64,000 nt of DNA. It comes from Quisquiliibacterium transsilvanicum. GTDB taxonomy: Bacteria; Pseudomonadota; Gammaproteobacteria; Burkholderiales; Burkholderiaceae_E. The stretch spans positions 310,001 through 374,000 of the forward strand of contig NZ_JACHGB010000003.1 in NCBI RefSeq assembly GCF_014202215.1, in the 5' to 3' direction. Made by a program: the position numbers and the translations under genes. The notes beneath the pieces were generated by a model. That model did not search any database, had not been told where the DNA came from, and saw nothing but the letters and a program-made list of their open reading frames with translations. Positions 61,393 through 64,000 of the stretch are shown here, piece after piece; the first letter of the stretch is position 1, and every line of letters starts with the position of its first letter.

Positions 61393-61408
61393 TGCAATAT
61401 CCTTGCCA
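61393..61408 (-). promoter_or_regulatory. Sigma-54 (-24/-12) promoter of the PEP-CTERM gene
   Basis: TGGCAAGGATATTGCA on the minus strand matches TGGCAC-N5-TTGCA with one change; GG and GC are separated by exactly 10 bp. A start near 61382 leaves a short leader with AGAAGGGG before the ATG. RpoN control of PEP-CTERM genes is known from Zoogloea-type floc formers. Confidence 0.8.
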
Positions 61409-61517
61409 TGACGCCAGGTGATTGATTTCACGAAGGAAACCAAATTGCTTCGAACTGGATCGTCAGAAATCCCGACAATGAAAACCGCATATTCGCGGCG
61501 CGGCGACTGCACGCACC

Positions 61518-62771
61518 TTATCCGCGCCTGCTCCAGTCCGGCACCGGAAACACCGGAGCGAGCTCGGCCGTGTCCTTCGGCAGCACGACGGTGGGCCGCA
61601 GGTTCCGGTTCTGCACCGCCGCCGAGGCGATCTCGGTGTTCTGGCCCTTGGCGTTGAAGCGGATGGGCCCGCCGAGCATCATGCGCTCGCTGATGTTGGT
61701 CTGCCGGATGGCCTCGGCCAGCGCCGTTCCGTCAGTGCTCCTGCTGCGCTTGACCGCATCGGCCACGACCATCATCGCCTCGAAGGTGAAGCCCACGTTC
61801 AGCGCGTGGAACATCATCTTGTCCTTCGGGAAGCGCTTGTCGAAGGCCTTCTCCACGATGCCCGTGAGCTTCGCCTTCGGGTTGTACCAGGGCACGTTGG
61901 AGATGGCGTACTCGGAGTACTTGCCCAGGGCCTTGTAGAAGGGCTCCTCGTACATGCCGGGCGATCCCGGGCTCATGAGCCCCTGTGGCGACCAGCGCTG
62001 CTTGACCATCTCGCGTACCAGCAGGATGGCGTCATTGAGCCGACACACCATCATCACGATCTCGGCGCCGCTGGCCTTCGCCTTGGCCACCTCGACGGAG
62101 AGGTCGCGCGCCGCCGGGTCATAGCTGATGGAGTCGACGATCTTGAAGGGCAGGTAGTTCAGCGTCGGGAAGATGGCGTCGATGGCACGCCTGTTGGCCA
62201 GGCCGAACGTATCGTTCGCGTGCATCAGGATGCAGGTGCGCGGCGCGGTCTGCGTGGCCTGGAAGATGTCGCGGAACAGCCCGAGCCCGTTTCGGATCAG
62301 TTCGACGGACGTCGGGAAATTGCGGAAGGTGTACTTGTAACCCTGCTCAGTGATCTGCGGCGCGGCCGCGATGTTGACCACGAAAGGAACCTTGCGCTGC
62401 TCCGCCACCTGGGCGATCGCCGCGGCGGCGCCGCTCTCGAAGGGACCGACCAGCACCTGGGCGCCGTCGTTGATGAGCTTCTCGGCCCGCGCGCGCGCCT
62501 GGTCCACGTTGGACTCGAAGTCCGCGTTCATCAGCTCGATGTCGACCCCGTACATCTCGCGCAGCACCTCGGGGGCGACGTCCGCGCCCCGCTGGCAGGA
62601 TTGGCCGAGCTGCGCCAGGTAGCCCGACTTGGGCAGCAGCACGCCCACCTTCACCTTGCTTGTCTGCGCTCGGACGATCGCCGGCGACAGCGCGGTGCCA
62701 GCGGCGACGCCGGCGACGGCCTTGCCGAAATTGCGACGCGAATCGTTCAGGCCTTCAGGGGTCTCGCTCAT
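61518..62771 (-). CDS. Branched-chain amino acid-type ABC substrate-binding protein (LivK-like)
   Basis: A 417-residue periplasmic-binding protein. The N-terminus RRNFGKAVAGVAAGTALSPAIVRA looks like a Tat-type signal. The mature part starts KVKVGVLLPKSGYLAQLGQS and shows NDGAQVLVGPFESGAAAAIAQVAEQRKVPFV-like segments typical of HAAT binding proteins (first lobe), and QTNISERMMLGGPIRFNAKGQN near the end. It should serve LivHMGF 1 kb away. GGAGAAACG precedes the ATG. Ligand unknown. Confidence 0.9.
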   Translation of the reverse strand: MSETPEGLNDSRRNFGKAVAGVAAGTALSPAIVRAQTSKVKVGVLLPKSGYLAQLGQSCQRGADVAPEVLREMYGVDIELMNADFESNVDQARARAEKLINDGAQVLVGPFESGAAAAIAQVAEQRKVPFVVNIAAAPQITEQGYKYTFRNFPTSVELIRNGLGLFRDIFQATQTAPRTCILMHANDTFGLANRRAIDAIFPTLNYLPFKIVDSISYDPAARDLSVEVAKAKASGAEIVMMVCRLNDAILLVREMVKQRWSPQGLMSPGSPGMYEEPFYKALGKYSEYAISNVPWYNPKAKLTGIVEKAFDKRFPKDKMMFHALNVGFTFEAMMVVADAVKRSRSTDGTALAEAIRQTNISERMMLGGPIRFNAKGQNTEIASAAVQNRNLRPTVVLPKDTAELAPVFPVPDWSRRG

Positions 62772-62969
62772 CGTTTCTCCAGTCCCTCTCGTTGTGTCAG
62801 GCCGCTCTTCGACGCGAGCGCGCCCCAAGCGGACGACGATACCCGAAACGGCAAGGCGCAGGAACCGCGCCATCGGACCGGGCCGGCCGTCCGGCCGGCG
62901 ACGGGACGATCGCGCAGCCGCCGGCCCTTTTCGCCGCCGCCGCGCCGGCCCCCTGGCCCGGGGCTCGGC

Positions 62970-62975
62970 TAAGAT
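62970..62975 (+). promoter_or_regulatory. Candidate -10 box for the thioesterase gene
   Basis: TAAGAT lies 32 bp before the ATG in the divergent spacer with the livK-like gene and matches the -10 consensus at 5 of 6. No good -35 is seen. Confidence 0.35.
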
Positions 62976-63007
62976 CGGCGTCATCCCTGGACCGAACCGC
63001 CACCCGA

Positions 63008-63457
63008 ATGAACACTGCCACCGACACCCCCCGCCTCTTCCGCAGGAGCCTCGCAGTGGAGGACCTCAACCGCATGCACCAGAACACCGCCTGCGAGCGC
63101 CTGGGCATCGAGATCACCGAGATCGGGCCGGACTTCCTGCGCGGACGCATGCCGGTGGACGAACGCACGAAGCAGCCGGCCGGCATCCTGCACGGCGGCG
63201 CATCGGTGGCGCTGGCCGAGACTCTGGGCAGCATGTCGGCCTGGATGTGCCTGGAGCCCGGTTTCACCGGCGTGGGCCTGGACATCAACGCCAACCACAT
63301 CCGCGCGATGCGCGAAGGCTGGGTGTACGGCGAATGCCGGCCGGTGCACGTAGGCCGCACCACCCACGTCTGGCAGATCGACATCCGCGACGGTGAGGGG
63401 CGGATGGTCTGCGCGTCGCGCATCACGATGGCGATCGTGCCGGACAAGCGGAGCTGA
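63008..63457 (+). CDS. YdiI/PaaI-type hotdog thioesterase
   Basis: A 149-residue hotdog-fold thioesterase. QPAGILHGGASVALAETLGSMSAWM (family segment GILHGGASVALAET, about residues 59-72) holds the helix with the catalytic Glu, followed by GVGLDINANHIRAMREG and GRTTHVWQIDIRDGEGRMVCASRIT. This is the entH/ydiI/menI-like branch acting on aryl- or acyl-CoA. It is divergent from the livK-like gene. ATG chosen as first start with the RRSLAVEDLN helix; no strong Shine-Dalgarno. Confidence 0.9.
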   Translation: MNTATDTPRLFRRSLAVEDLNRMHQNTACERLGIEITEIGPDFLRGRMPVDERTKQPAGILHGGASVALAETLGSMSAWMCLEPGFTGVGLDINANHIRAMREGWVYGECRPVHVGRTTHVWQIDIRDGEGRMVCASRITMAIVPDKRS

Positions 63458-63522
63458 GCGGGGCTGCGCAGCGGGGCCGCCGGCGGCCGGCCGGCCGGCG
63501 CAGGCACGCTGCTGCGCGGCCT

Positions 63523-64000
63523 TCAGCCCCCGGGAACCGCGCCCGCTGCCGCCTGCACCGCGGGACGCGCCGGCGGCGGCGCCGCAGCGGCATGCTCCCA
63601 CTTCTTCCAGGCCCGCAGCACCAGGTTGGGGTACTCCGCCCGGCCCAGGCTGCCGTTGTAGCGGCCGAGCGCGCGGAACAGGTCGCCGCGCTCGATGTCG
63701 ATGTAGTGGCGCAGGATGGCGCAGCCGTAGCGCAGGTTGGTGCGCATGTCGAAGAGGGCCGAGGAATCGCCGTTGCCGATCACCCGGGTCCAGAAGGGCA
63801 TCACCTGCATGTAGCCGCGCGCGCCCACGTGAGACACCGCGTAGCGCCGGAAGTAGCTCTCGACCTCGATCAGCCCCAACACCAGGTGGGGGTCCAGCCC
63901 CGCCCGCTGGGCCTCGTAGCGCACCGACTTCAGGAATTCGACCCGCTGCTGGGGATCCGGCTTCCACTTACGCGGCAGCCGCTCGGACAGGGCCGCCAGC
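63523..64000 (-). CDS. Lytic transglycosylase (SLT domain), 5' end outside window
   Basis: The C-terminal 159 residues of a transglycosylase that cleaves murein. The catalytic Glu is in LGLIEVESYFRRYAVS, followed by HVGARGYMQVMPFWTRVIG, NLRYGCAILRHYI and the terminal GRYNGSLGRAEYPNLVL, which are the SLT motifs. A Pro/Ala-rich tail (APPPARPAVQAAAG) ends it. The upstream frame continues through the window edge without a stop (LSERLPRKWKPDPQQRVEFL), so the N-terminus and signal are not visible. Confidence 0.9.
   Translation of the reverse strand, partial: LAALSERLPRKWKPDPQQRVEFLKSVRYEAQRAGLDPHLVLGLIEVESYFRRYAVSHVGARGYMQVMPFWTRVIGNGDSSALFDMRTNLRYGCAILRHYIDIERGDLFRALGRYNGSLGRAEYPNLVLRAWKKWEHAAAAPPPARPAVQAAAGAVPGG

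Overview
The window is chromosomal DNA of a GC-rich (roughly 68-70 % by eye) Gram-negative bacterium, most likely a betaproteobacterium of the order Burkholderiales. The evidence is gene order and family content: ampD-pilR-pilS-PP0621-ccsA facing ffh, aroQ-accB-accC-prmA followed by an MJ0042/DUF3426 protein, a complete pst-phoU operon, several acyl-CoA enzymes and a PEP-CTERM protein. I cannot name genus or species. Coding density is high. No rRNA, tRNA, CRISPR array, insertion sequence or prophage was recognised. One gene runs off each edge (a thiolase on the left, a lytic transglycosylase on the right).

Layout. 0-2 kb: divergent thiolase and variant crotonase genes separated by palindromes. 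2-5.7 kb: GT39 transferase, GT2 transferase and UPF0104 membrane protein, a plausible polyprenyl-phosphate glycosylation module. 5.8-9.5 kb: acyl-CoA ligase, SnoaL-like protein, YheT-type hydrolase and DUF2946-like protein. 9.5-12.5 kb: BepA-like M48 protease, moaC, a small Cys protein and an HMCES/YedK protein. 12.5-15.2 kb: an accessory patch with a ParD/ParE-like and a HigB/HigA toxin-antitoxin pair, a hotdog thioesterase and an orphan ABC ATPase joined by a REP-like palindrome. 15.3-19.2 kb: cardiolipin synthase and two acyl-CoA dehydrogenases. 19.2-24 kb: pstSCAB-phoU behind a Pho box. 24-27.9 kb: mgtE, a crotonase and an MDR enoyl reductase.

27.9-35.3 kb is a long leftward cluster for envelope and RNA metabolism (mpl, YqiA-like esterase, SDR reductase, RNase II-type nuclease, TonB, aroE, mtgA). 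35.4-41.9 kb is a rightward cluster (conserved hypothetical, TlpA-like, aroQ, accBC, prmA, DUF3426 protein, PfkB kinase). 42-49 kb runs leftward (YggU, YggT, histone H1-like protein, ampD, pilRS, PP0621, ccsA). 49-54.8 kb runs rightward (ffh, L,D-transpeptidase, YcbK-like protein, FAD oxidoreductase, glutamate dehydrogenase). 54.8-62.8 kb holds a PhoX/DUF839 protein and a branched-chain amino acid (HAAT) ABC system whose binding-protein gene is separated from its permease genes by a PEP-CTERM gene with its own sigma-54 promoter. A hotdog thioesterase and a partial lytic transglycosylase close the window.

The most interesting signals are regulatory or structural: a 71-bp homopyrimidine heptad array abutting the pstS Pho box, with a second inverted Pho box on its far side; a canonical -24/-12 promoter before the PEP-CTERM gene and overlapping alternative hairpins behind it; a 58-bp palindrome absorbed into one gene's 3' end and the next gene's start codon; and three start codons lying 6-7 nt behind TAAACT/TAGACT boxes, which suggests leaderless transcription. 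I did not find a convincing wholly new multi-gene system.
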